A program made the position numbers and the translations under genes. The notes beneath the pieces are model-generated. The model made no database searches. It was not told where the DNA came from and saw nothing but the letters and a program-made list of their open reading frames with translations. Positions 47,993 through 58,740 of a DNA stretch of 64,000 nucleotides are shown here, in pieces (the first letter of the stretch is position 1; the number at the start of each line of letters is the position of its first letter). The DNA is taken from the NCBI GenBank assembly GCA_023213395.1, contig CM041465.1, positions 103,361,741-103,425,740 of the forward strand, given 5' to 3'. The stretch comes from Cycas panzhihuaensis (lineage: Eukaryota > Cycadophyta).

Positions 47993-49860
47993 CAAGGTTC
48001 AATCCTTGAAGGCATCATTGTAAACCCTAATACATGTTATCCTTGTTTTGATCTTTTCAGCCTTGTAAATTTTTTTATGTACTTGCTTTATGACTACTCA
48101 CTTGAAGGTCATTTCAAGTTATCTGGATCCATATTATGCATATTTTGTTATGGGACTATTATCAACTTTTGAGGAGCCACTTTGAAGTTTTTTTTAACTA
48201 TTTGAAGCGTGTTAAAGCTACTCAAGTGGATATTTTATATGCATGTGGCACCATAATAATATTGCCTATAAGTTCTTCATGGTGAAAGTCCATAGAAATT
48301 TCTTTGTACAAATTTCAATTACTAGATAATCATCTCTTTGGCATGTCAGTTGAACAAGAATGCAACAGGATCATTGACATCAGTTAAGAGAGTCCTTCTT
48401 GGTCATGAGTGACTCCATTTCGAAAGAATGTGTAGATTTACATGTGAATAAAAGTTATAAATTTTTCTATTGATATGTACTTTCCTTATGTTAAAAAAAA
48501 TTTAAAATTTTTATATATAAGGCCTTCAAAATTTGCCTTATAATTTTCTATATTTGCAAAAAAAAAAAAAAAAAGAGGTTGTCAAGTTTATTTGTTAGTA
48601 AGCAGCCAAGTTGCCAAATCTATAGAGAGGATGGTTGGTATAACTACAGATAAAGATGTAAATAGTAGCCATGCTTATTTACCTTAAGAAGCCCACAGAC
48701 TCCACCACAAAGAAATTTGAAGGAGCCCTCATGAATGCAGTTGTATTTGTTATCATGGTTATAGGAGTCACTTTTCTCCTTATGCTGCTCTACTATGTTG
48801 TATGAAGTTTTTAGAAGGTTACATGCATGTTTCTACATTCTTGGTGCTTGTATTTATGTTAAATGGCATAGAATTAATGTTGAATAGATTGTTATTAGTA
48901 GCATGAAGAACTTTGAGAATCATACTATTTAAACACATTGTCTCAATCTACATGTTCTTCTTTATTGGAAAAATAGTAGAATCACTCTCTAGTACAGATA
49001 AACTACTCTCCACAGAGGTCTAAGACATGTAAACATAGCTTATAGAACTATTTCTAGAAGTTCAAGGTTATCTCCAAAACCAATGACAGTCAAGACGTAT
49101 TCATGCCCATAGTCTGCTTTACTTGCTCCCTCAAACATTTACAATTTGTAGTTGAAATACTCTAATCTGGGTTTGTATATCCCAGCTCCTATGTATGAAA
49201 GTTTTTAGATGCCTCTAGATTTGAAAGCTAAAGACATTGCTTGTAACACTAATAAGAGACATAGAGAGGTGGGGATATAAGGCTATGACCGTCACCGTGA
49301 ATCAGACCTAGGTCATCCGTGTGATAGGAAAAGTAGCTCAGGATTCGTGTAGAGTAAAATCACCCTTGTAATCAATGGTAAACCTCTAATAATCCATGGC
49401 AGCCACTCGATTGAAGAATATAGTTACAACTAGTAACCTACTGTGATCGCCATAACTATAACAACAAAGGCATAACTTGACCTATAAAATAGTCATTGCT
49501 TGCTCATGATATAGAACCTTAGGAAGAAAAATAAGATGACCATGAGTGTAGCCATAGATGCTTTGAACTCTTCCTTGTTAGCCTGTATCATCACATGAAT
49601 TAATCAATGGTGGCTGCTCACAGACCTGCAAACAATGGAAGTGCCTAGTGAAAAAAAAAAATTAAACCTTAATGCTTTTAGAGTATTCACTTTTCTAATA
49701 TATTTTGGTGTATATTATTTTAATAAGTAGACGTGATCTAGTTTTTAAAATGATTAATAGTTTTTTTTGCATTTGGAAAATGAGATTTAGCTATATTGGA
49801 TAATCTTTTAGGTCCACTTAGCCAATTCAATAATGTAATCAATAGTACATGCAACATTAG
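47993..49860. other. non-coding stretch with an A17 run
   Basis: I find no coding domain on either strand. A run of 17 A lies at 48558-48574, with no LINE or SINE body recognised in front of it. The segment may be the decayed interior of the element that owns the LTR at 47689. Confidence 0.4.
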
Positions 49861-49864
49861 CCAA

Positions 49865-50225
49865 TTTAATAATGTAATCCTACTCTAACATCTATCCCAC
49901 ATGTAAAACATCATCAACATAATTAGTTTTATCTTGTTCTATAGTGTCTTCCTCATAAACTAATTCCAAGGTATCCCATGCAGTTTTAGACATGGTCATT
50001 TCACTTATACTAGTGAATATAGTATCATCTAATAAATAAAAAATTAAGGCTAAAGCCTCTATATCTTTTCTCATATTTTCTTTAAAATTTAGTTCATCTT
50101 CTAAGTAACCATCCTTTACAAACTTCTAAAAATCATTTGCAATAAAATATAATTTCATTACTTTACTCTAAAGATGAAAATCAATTCTATCAAATATAGG
50201 AAAGCTTATATCACTAATATTCATT
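49865..50225 (-). pseudogene. minus-strand copia gag fragment
   Basis: The open part 49892-50074 reads MRKDIEALALIFYLLDDTIF, then SEMTMSKTAWDTLELVYEE. This is the UBN2 / Retrotran_gag pattern of copia gag (ALxxIxxALDDxIFxxIxxxxTAKEAWDxLxxxYxG). Upstream on the same strand is a YFIANDF-like segment with stops. The rest of the element is not recognisable. Confidence 0.75.
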
Positions 50226-52249
50226 ACATTACAAAAGACTTTAATACATAATCTAAAAGTATGGTCTTAATGAACAAATAAGAATCTTTTAACCTCAAAT
50301 AAAAAATAACTTGAAAAATGCAATAAAACTCCTTTCACATAAACTTTATATACAGCAAGTAAACTTTCAAATTAATAAGATTCCTTCTGAATATATAAAA
50401 GAAAGTAATCTTAAAATATGTTCCCTTTTTAAAACAAATATAAAAACTAAATAATCCCTTTTGAATGAAATTAATGAATGCACCTTTTGAATAAAATGTA
50501 TAAATGAAGCAAACAAGCTTTTAATATGACTCAAATAAGCTCCAAAAAGTAAATGATCTTATACACATGTAATGGCATGTAATCTAAATACACTTTTAAG
50601 TGCAATAAAAGAACCTTAACTAATCGTTTAGGAAAATTTTAAGAAATGATCAAGATAATGAGCAAAATAAAGCCTCTTATGAGTTTCAATATTAAGATAA
50701 AATTAAATGAACAATAAATATGCTTTTATATGAGCCCTTTTCAAGCTACAAAGGTGTAAAATATGCTTTGAATATAACTTGGAATATGCACTTTTATTTG
50801 ACCTTGAATACACTTTAAAAGTATCCTTTAGAGAAGTAAGATGACCTTAAAATAAGAAAAAATATACTTTATATGAGCTCTAAAGTAAAGTATATGAGCT
50901 AAGAAATAAAGTAGCAGCTTTAAGACAGAGGTATTAAGAGTTAGAGAGCACTAGTTTGAAGAATTTGCTTCCAAAAGTCTCCTTCTTCTTTAGGAGGCCA
51001 AAATATGATTAAGAAGTTGTAAAATTTAAATGTGAACTTCTAAAAATAATTAAAATTAGTCAACAGTAGATAAGTAACTCAATAACATGTAGGTATGCCA
51101 AGGTAAAATCAAAAATTAGTGCAAAATAGCTAAAATGTTATCAAACTAGAGTCAACCAAGAGACTTAACTTCACTAGTCTAAAAACCCTATAAAATAGGT
51201 TCAAATCTTATCAAAACTACCTCAATACATAAATCATTAAAATACCTTTCCAACAGATCTAACTGCTCAAAAAATAAACTCTTGGATCAAAACTTATAAT
51301 GAAAATAGTGAAAGGGACGTTTTAAAGTAATAGAACCGAGTAGGGGGGTTAAACCCCTTTGAACAGAGGCCCTTGGTCACGTGGAGGGCATAAATGATCA
51401 ATTGCTAAGGTCCAAAGGGGGCTAGCGGTTAAAACCAAAAATATAAAAAAGAATTTAATTCAATTTTAGATCTTCCCCCTTTTTACAAAAGATAGGATCA
51501 CATAGAGGCATGATAGGACCATTGGTTGAGGGGTTGAGGCTAAATTGCATGCTCAGAGACTTGAAATATTATAAAAATTAATTAAATTTAAATCAAACTT
51601 CATAAAAATACATATATCAAAGAAAACAAATAAATTTAATCAAAACCTGCCTATAAGGGCCGCACGACCAAAATCGATCAAACAGATTGATTTTTCCACC
51701 AAAAAAATGTTATATTTGCTTCAAAAAATTACTCTAAAATGCCTCTATGAACTTATTGATCAAGGATGAGCAAAAAGAATTGAATTTTAGTTTCAGAAAA
51801 TAAAGAAAAATGTTGGCAAAAGATTAGATGGTGGTGAGGTTCTTATAAACCTATGAAGTGGCTAAATTTCTAGAGGAGATTTCTCATAAATGAAGAAACA
51901 AAACTTCAAACCATCTTCACTACTAAGAAGATGACTTAAACATGAACATAATAAGTAGTTGTATGCCCAGGTTCTATCAAGGTAACAAAGAGCTACAATA
52001 GCTTAAAAAGGATTCTTAATAAAACTTAAAAAAAGATAAACAGATAACTACAAAAGAAAAGGAATAAATGGCAAGCCTTCTATTCATGCATTCATCTTTG
52101 AATCAACCCACAATCATTAGCTTCAAGTGGGTTCTCTTGGCTTTCAGTAGCTAAAAAAATCTCTATCAACTGACAAAATCTATAACTTCATTGTTGAAGA
52201 GGACTATGTTTTACTTGTCACCAAATGCTAATAGTTTTGAAGAGATTTA
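50226..52249. other. AT-rich, no gene recognised
   Basis: May be the long leader of the minus-strand copia whose gag lies at 49865-50225 and whose primer site may lie at 52742. A GC-rich pocket at 51330-51430 contains the short inverted repeat GGGGTTAAACCCC-like sequence (about 51342-51356). Nothing else stands out. Confidence 0.35.
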
Positions 52250-52378
52250 GGTATGGCACAAACGTAGAGATAATCTTGCTCAGACACATAATGGTATGGC
52301 ATAGACATAGATATAATCTGGCTAAGACATGCAATGGTATGGCACAAGCATAGAGATAATCTAGCTAAAAGACATAGT
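52250..52378 (+). repeat. 43-bp minisatellite, three copies
   Basis: Three direct copies of a 43-bp unit starting GGTATGGCA, at 52250, 52293 and 52336, each with an AGAGATAATCT-like centre. Copies differ by a few substitutions each. Confidence 0.92.
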
Positions 52379-52741
52379 CGCTGATAGAGAGGATGACGGA
52401 TTATAATTAAATATGGTGCATATATATTATCTTATAGTCATTGATTGAAATATATGTAAGACATAACAAAGGATAAATGGTAGAGATGAGTGCACATTAG
52501 AAGGAACAAATAGGGACGTTGTAGACCCTAGAGTAAGGATGCAATTATACTACTACCAACAGATAGTTTTAAGAGAGTAGGTAATCGAAATAATTAAACT
52601 TCGATGCTTTGCAAGCAAGAGATTGGAGAGCAGGCCATATAATCTTACACAATCAAAATGGAGTAGATACAATGAAAACTTGCAATGTGCACAAATGAGA
52701 GAGTAGATCGAACATACTCTAATACTAAATGTCATGCGTAA

Positions 52742-52892
52742 GGCTCTAATACCAAATAAAAGCGATAATGGAGACAGAGTGGAGCAGGTGAAATAATAAT
52801 TCAATACATGTTGAAACCCATATTCAAATCCATTATCAATTCAGTTTGTACATTGTTAATAAATTTCACATAGATTGGTGGTGTTATCTAAC
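52742..52892 (-). repeat. putative minus-strand LTR with primer site
   Basis: GGCTCTAATACCA at 52742-52754 is the complement of TGGTATTAGAGCC, a Met-tRNA primer site with one C-to-T change. The DNA to its right would then be an LTR read on the minus strand; a TGTTAGATAACA start lies at 52892. The size (about 136 bp) is short and no partner LTR was found. Confidence 0.4.
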
Positions 52893-53450
52893 ATCAAGGA
52901 TTTTAGGCCCTAAAATATATATTTAAGAGGTGGGCTCAACCCGCCTCAACCTAAATTCAAAATATAATAAAAAATAAACAACTTAAAATAAAATAACATT
53001 ACCTTATCCAAGTGATGGTTGGGGACAGCTCACATGGTCCCAAGATAATTTTGCATAAATAAATAAATGTAATGAACATTAATCAAATAGGATGGTGGTG
53101 TATAGTTTATAAATTAAAGAATCATTATAATGATGATTGATAGACTTTTCATAATATGAAGTTCTAAACTCATAGACAAACTCAAACAAAATCTAAGATA
53201 GATCAAATAATTTACAAAATTATTTTTCCTAATCACAACAGCAACAATAAGAGGAGATAACCTTAAAGACAAGGAAATGATAATGATTCTCATAATCAAT
53301 CACTTAAATATGAGGCCTCTTCTATATAGTCTAAACAAGTGAACCCTTTGACCAATAATGAGTAAGTAATCTGTTTAAAAGAAAATATCTCTCTCTATAA
53401 TGAAGTGAAAAAGATAATTAAACTATATTTCCACATATGGCATACTATAC
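52893..53450. other. AT-rich, nothing recognised
   Basis: No coding or repeat structure seen. Confidence 0.35.
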
Positions 53451-53632
53451 AATAAGTATAAATTGTAGCTCATTCCATAATGAGTATAAACTATGGCCCA
53501 CTCTTAATGAGGGTAAACTATGGCTCTAAAAATTTTACTACTGAAGAGTATAAATTATAGTAAGTCATACATACTCCTAAAAGAGTATAAATTGTCACAC
53601 ATACTCCACCATGAGTATAAATTAAGCATATA
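53451..53632 (+). repeat. irregular tandem repeat, GAGTATAAAYTA core
   Basis: Six imperfect copies of a core close to AAGTATAAATT / GAGTATAAACTATGG, spaced 27-38 bp. Spacers are variable but often contain a short ACTC or CATACTC box. Confidence 0.75.
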
Positions 53633-53891
53633 TACTCTCATTTTCATACCTTTTTCTCCTTCATACTAATTCATTAGTTAAATATTCTTCACTCTCACTA
53701 TATTTACTAGTGTCATCTCTTATAATCCTTAGAGTATAGAATTGCTTGGAGTACTCAACCATACCTTAATATCCCTTCCCATGTACACCCCTTATATTAA
53801 TACCATTAACTAAAATTGTAAGTCATTATATAATTAGTATACTCTTAATATTCCTATAGTTTGGCTTAATGGGGTGGTTATTTGGGGGTAT

Positions 53892-55759
53892 TGTTGGGAC
53901 CCTATTCTATTAATTATGCACATAGTTAGTATACTCACAAGGGCACGCATCCTTGAAGTGATTAATTTCTTCTCATTTATACTTAAAGATAGAATTCATT
54001 TGACACTCTTAAACTTATCAATAGGTTTATTGGTGATTAGCTCTTGAGTTTCATTCATCATTCATTAACCATACACTTGAGTTATCATATACAAAAGATT
54101 TGATATGGATCACATAAAAATATTATAACATTTGATAAAAAAGAATAGAGAAAAAAGAAGAGAGAGATCTCTCTTATTCATTAACATGTTAACAAGCTTA
54201 ATGGTGACTGACTTACAAGTCTCACATTATCATTCATTGAACTATTGATCTCTAAATAGCCACTCATATATATCAACACATGCATAGGTTTAATAGTGAC
54301 TAACGTATAAGTCTTATATTGTCATTTATTAAACCATAGACCCAGTTAATCTTATATATATACATCATCTTGATTAATGGATTCAATGGTGGTTGATTTA
54401 AAGCTTTATATTAACATTCACTAAATCATATACTTAATTGATATGCATTTCTATTAATGATTGATATAGCTAAATAGTATGAGTTAAAGAAATGGGCACT
54501 CTTGGATGCCCCAACTTAAAGAGGTATTAGTTAGGACATTGAGATTTCACATTTCTAGATAGTTTCCCTTATCGATTGATTCTTACATACTCCTATATCC
54601 ATTATATTATACTTTTCAACATATGTCTTGGATTGTTATTGTACTTCCTATCATATTATTCATTCACACATATATAGAAGCTAAGGAAATTCTAGTCTTT
54701 TTGTCATTACTTTGATTATCCATAATCACATTGGTAGTATTGTGTTTAGTGCAGGGTTGTTTATTCTATCCACTACATACTCATAAATTTACAAAACTTA
54801 ACATTCTAGATTTAATTCCCAATACAACATGCTCATATAAATCCTTAACAAGTTTTAGAATATTACTAATATTATATGTATATATGTGGGGTATGATGTT
54901 GACAATACTTAATATTTATTATATGAGCTTCATCATACTTTATTGCTAAGGGGATAAATGTTTTCCTAACTTTTTACCTCTTATTCTTAATTTGAGAATA
55001 TCATGTGTGATTCTTATCTCTCTCATTAGATATGTATTTATTACATGTTATTTATCTTAAGTTGCATTTGATTGCCTACATTTACTTTCTATTTTTTCTT
55101 ACATAATATTTTCACTAAGTATTTGCTTATGTTTTCCTATGTATATCACATCTCTCCCTCTCATTAATGATGAAATCAGACCTATCCTTTATAACCACCC
55201 ATGTTATAGAGGTATAACTTTATAAGATGAGTCAATGCTCATGATAGTTACTATGTTATATTTCCTCCATAATGACCTTTTTTTAATCTTATTTCATGCT
55301 TTATTTTGGTTCCTCCAAGTGACCATCTCGACCTCTTTTAGGTTAAGTTGCCCTTTGAATTATCTATCATGTGGGATAAACATGAGTTAGTTCCCTTTTG
55401 AGTAATTTACTTTAGTTAACACAAGTATTTCTTTATTGTTTTTCACTTACATTATGCTTGTTTTACATTTCTTGCCTTGATTTTGAATACAATTGATTAT
55501 TTTACATATTTCATTGTGTATATCTCCTCAAGTAGATACAAAATGGGTGATCGTGGGTTGAAAAGGAACATCATATGAGGAAGTTATATCCCTTTTATAT
55601 TTTTGTCTTCTTCCACTAACTAATTTTACAACGTGTTGAGGTTAACTTCACAATTAAATCATAAATAATAGTGTAATTATTGTATATTATTTTAAAAAAA
55701 TGATTTTATAATAAATTAGAAGATTTATTCTTTTATTTTCCTCTGTATTTCACTATAAA
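53892..55759 (+). repeat. putative gypsy-type LTR with internal 93-bp repeats
   Basis: A purine/G-rich run (TTTGGGGGTAT, 53881-53891) followed by TGTTGGGACCCTATTC looks like a polypurine tract and LTR start. The right limit is only the copia-6 LTR. No partner LTR was found, so this is tentative. It contains the repeat array at 54023-54470. Confidence 0.35.
54023..54470 (+). repeat. four imperfect tandem repeats, 93-bp period
   Basis: Copies start at about 54023, 54193, 54286 and 54379 (AGGTTTAATRGTGACTRA core, then a CATTCATTRAACCATA block). The last three are spaced 93 bp. The first interval is 170 bp, with about 77 extra bases that include a 14-bp palindrome AGAGAGATCTCTCT at 54161-54174. 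Confidence 0.75.
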
Positions 55760-56086
55760 TATGAAGGAAGGATAGATCTAGGGAATAAATCACTCAAAGG
55801 CATACAATGGCAATGGAGAATGAAAAAGAGATGAAACAAGATATAAGAGCTAATCTTGGAGGTGAGAATGAATAATGACTCCCTCCTTGAGATTTTGCCT
55901 TTTATTATTGAAATTGAGTATTAGGTTAAGGATTTTCTTGCCTAATGACATAAACTCGAAATTACATCTAAATACACATAAAGTGTATTTCATTAAGAGA
56001 CTAATGCTAATAATATATCCTAAGGTTATATAATTAATCTACACAAGTGACCTTGATATATTAATCTCTTTCAATCCCCCCCTTAA
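55760..56086 (-). repeat. Copia-6 3' LTR and polypurine tract
   Basis: The LTR is 55760-56073 and starts TGAAAGAG on its own strand. The adjoining purine tract on the minus strand is ATTAAGGGGGGAT (56074-56086). Matches both copia-5 LTRs. Confidence 0.87.
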
Positions 56087-56539
56087 TAGTGGAAGGTCAT
56101 TTTGAGAAAATCTATTCTATGATATCTTTATTTGAGCTACATTATTACATTAAAATTCTAAATGACACTTTTGTGGGAAAACCCTCATGGGAAATAAAAC
56201 TCACGAACTTTTTAAGATCTATAGCCCCTTTTATAAATCAAAATGGCTAAGGTGGCTCTTTGATATAGCCTAATAGCTAAGTAGCTTAAATGTGTAACTT
56301 TATCTGTTAAGTCTCCATATATCGTTTGGTCATCCCCTATGACCTTTTGGGTTTTCATAGGTTCTAATTTTCTAAAACTAGTACAATCCTTATCCTTTTA
56401 TACCCACATGGGATTTTCACAAATAGGATAGAGCAGAGACTTACTCTTATTCTTTTGTGCCCAGAGAATAGAGTATGATGATCCTATTGCCATCTTGTTA
56501 GATTAGTCAAAGATGGAGGCCCTAAGGCTGAGCTACCTT

Positions 56540-58740
56540 TGGAACTATTCAAACTTCACCTTTGATAGTGGTTTGGTGAAGATGTCAGCTACTTGATCTG
56601 TTATGGGGTAGTATTCCAGTTGAACTGTGTCGTCATGAATAAGTTCTCTAATCTTGTGGACTTTTATACTTATGTGTTTGGTATAATCATGAAATATAGG
56701 ATTTTTTGCCATGCAGATTACTGATTGATTATCCACATGAAGGCCGGTAGGACTTGTTTAAGTGATATTTAATGTTTCTGATAATTTTTTAAGCTGTATC
56801 ACCTCCTTACTAGTCTCAAAAGTAGCAATGTATTCAGCTTCTAAAGTTGAATCTACAAATATCTTTTATCGTCTAGATCTCTAGGATATTGGTGATGTTC
56901 CAAGAAATGTTATATACCCAGGCATAGGTCTTCCTATATCTTTATCTCCTACAAAGTCTAAGTCTATGTATGTAGAAAGCTTAAATTCATTATTAGGTTC
57001 ATACAACAGACCAAATTTATTGGTTATCTTTAGGTATTTTAACACTTGAACTAAAACCTGCTAGTGATTCTGCGTAAGATTATCTTGAATCATGCAAGAA
57101 TACTAAAAAAGTGTGCAATATCTGGCTTTATATTGATAGTTTAGATGAGATTACCTACAAGTTTCTTATAAAGTATTGTGTCTACCTCCCTAGTGTCACC
57201 ATCAATTAAGAGTTTGGCATTAGGGTCCATAGGTAATGCCATTGGTCGAGTATCTTCTAATTGAAACTTAGTTAGAAGATCATTGATGTATTTTTCTTAG
57301 GAAAGGAAAATTTTTCTATTATTTTATGTTACTTCAATTCCCAAGTAATATTTCATCAAATTGAGGTTAGACAATTTGAATGTTTTACCAAGGTCCTTTT
57401 TCAGCTGGCTTATTACCTATTCATTATGAGCCATTACTAGCATATCATTCATAAAGATTATGAGATAAGTGACTTTATCCTTATGGCACTTAATGAATAA
57501 TGTTGCATCAATATCTCAGTAGTCATATACCTCATATCCAAGTTGCCTCATTCTTTTAGACAACTTGGAAAACCAAGAGTGAGGGGTTTGTTTAAATTTG
57601 TACAAGGACATTTTAAGCCTACAAACCTTATACTCATGACCTTTGATCTCATAGCCTTCTAACTGAGCCATGTAAATTTCTTCTTCAAGATCTCCATTGA
57701 GAAATACAGTCTTAATATTGAGTTGGTGGATTTTCCAACTATGTTGAGTAGCCAAGGCCAGAAGAGTTCTAATTATAGGCCACTTGGTTATAGGTGCAAC
57801 GACTTCAATGTAGTTGATGCCTTCTCTTTATGTAAATTCTTTATCTACTAACCTCACCTTGTGTTTTTTAAGGGTGCCATCTAATCTATATTTATTTTTG
57901 AACACCCATTTATTTTGAACTACCTTTCTACCAAGTGTTAGATCAACAAGCTTCCATGTATCATTCTTGATAAGAGATTGGTACTCTTCGATCATGGCAT
58001 TTCTCCAAGCTGAATGCTTTATAACTTCTTGGTATGTTAGGGGCTCTTCATTAAGAGTAAGGTGCAGTTCTGTTATTTCAAGCTCAGTAGATAATAATTC
58101 ATATATCATTACTCTATGGGCACTTTAAGTAACAATTTTGCCCACCTCATCTAGTTGTATGTCTTTATTGAGTTAGTGGGCTTTTTGAGATCCTCAAGTT
58201 GAGAATGAGGTCATTATTTCCTCAACTTCTTAGTTCTCATCCTATTCATTAAAATGATAATTTTATGAGGAGGATGTTGATGCACCTAAGGAAGATGGTC
58301 CTTCTACCATTGTTTTGCCTTTATCGACTAAAGGTGGAGAGGATGGTTCTTCTATAATGGCTTTACCTTTGTCAACTCAGTTATCTTTAAAAGATGGTGC
58401 TGGACGTACACTCATTAGTTTAGAGTCATAACTTGTATCCTCTGAGGCTCTATTGTCAGCTTCCAATTTTTGAAGTAATTTATGTTTGTCCCTCCCCCAA
58501 ATTTTAGAATCTGAACATCATACTTGATAACATTATTATAGCAACATGAGGGTATTTTGGAGTCTAATCTAAGCAACTAATCCTTTGTCTCTGCAAAAAC
58601 AACATCTCTAGTAACAATGATTTTCTATTTTGAAGGTATAAAAACCTTATACCCTTTCTTATCCATAGGGTATCTAACAAAGATGCCTTTAAGTACCCTT
58701 GGCTGGAGTTTATTTTGATCTAAATCTAGAATATGGGCAT
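56540..58740 (-). pseudogene. copia-6 pol relic: integrase C-terminus, RT, RNase H
   Basis: Read on the minus strand. The integrase tail has KLQPRVLKGIFVRYP and KGYKVFIPS (about 58610-58720). RT starts with SAWRNAMIEEYQSLIKNDTW and KNKYRLDGTLKKHKVRLV (57828-58109). The open stretch 57516-57755 holds KIHQLNIKTVFLNGDLEEEI, YMAQLEGYE and CRLKMSLYKFKQTPHSW. The active-site box near 57435-57465 reads FMNDML, so the first Asp of YVDD is Asn. RNase H ends at 56545-56736 with DNQSVICMAKNPIFH and DQVADIFTKPL. Fewer stops than copia-2 or copia-4. Confidence 0.87.

Larger units (their letters stand above)
55760..58740 (-). mobile_element. Copia-6: minus-strand copia cut inside integrase
   Basis: Holds a 3' LTR (55760-56073), an undamaged purine tract, RNase H, RT and the C-terminal part of integrase, then stops at 58740 without gag, protease or 5' LTR. 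Its LTR is the same family as copia-5. It may be truncated by the sequence that starts at 58741. Confidence 0.87.

Noticed and set aside
47980-48010. tRNA gene-like sequence (AGAGCCCAAGGTTCAATCC)
   Set aside because: It is a primer binding site complementary to a tRNA end, next to an LTR; no cloverleaf can be formed.
48558-48574. A17 run as a LINE or SINE tail
   Set aside because: No LINE or SINE body or RNA polymerase III box recognised in front of it, and no target duplication.
51342-51356. GGGGTTAAACCCC-like inverted repeat as a terminator or operator
   Set aside because: Isolated short palindrome in plant intergenic DNA with no gene beside it; likely chance.
52250-52378. CRISPR-like array
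   Set aside because: Three contiguous 43-bp repeats without unique spacers, in plant nuclear DNA; a minisatellite.
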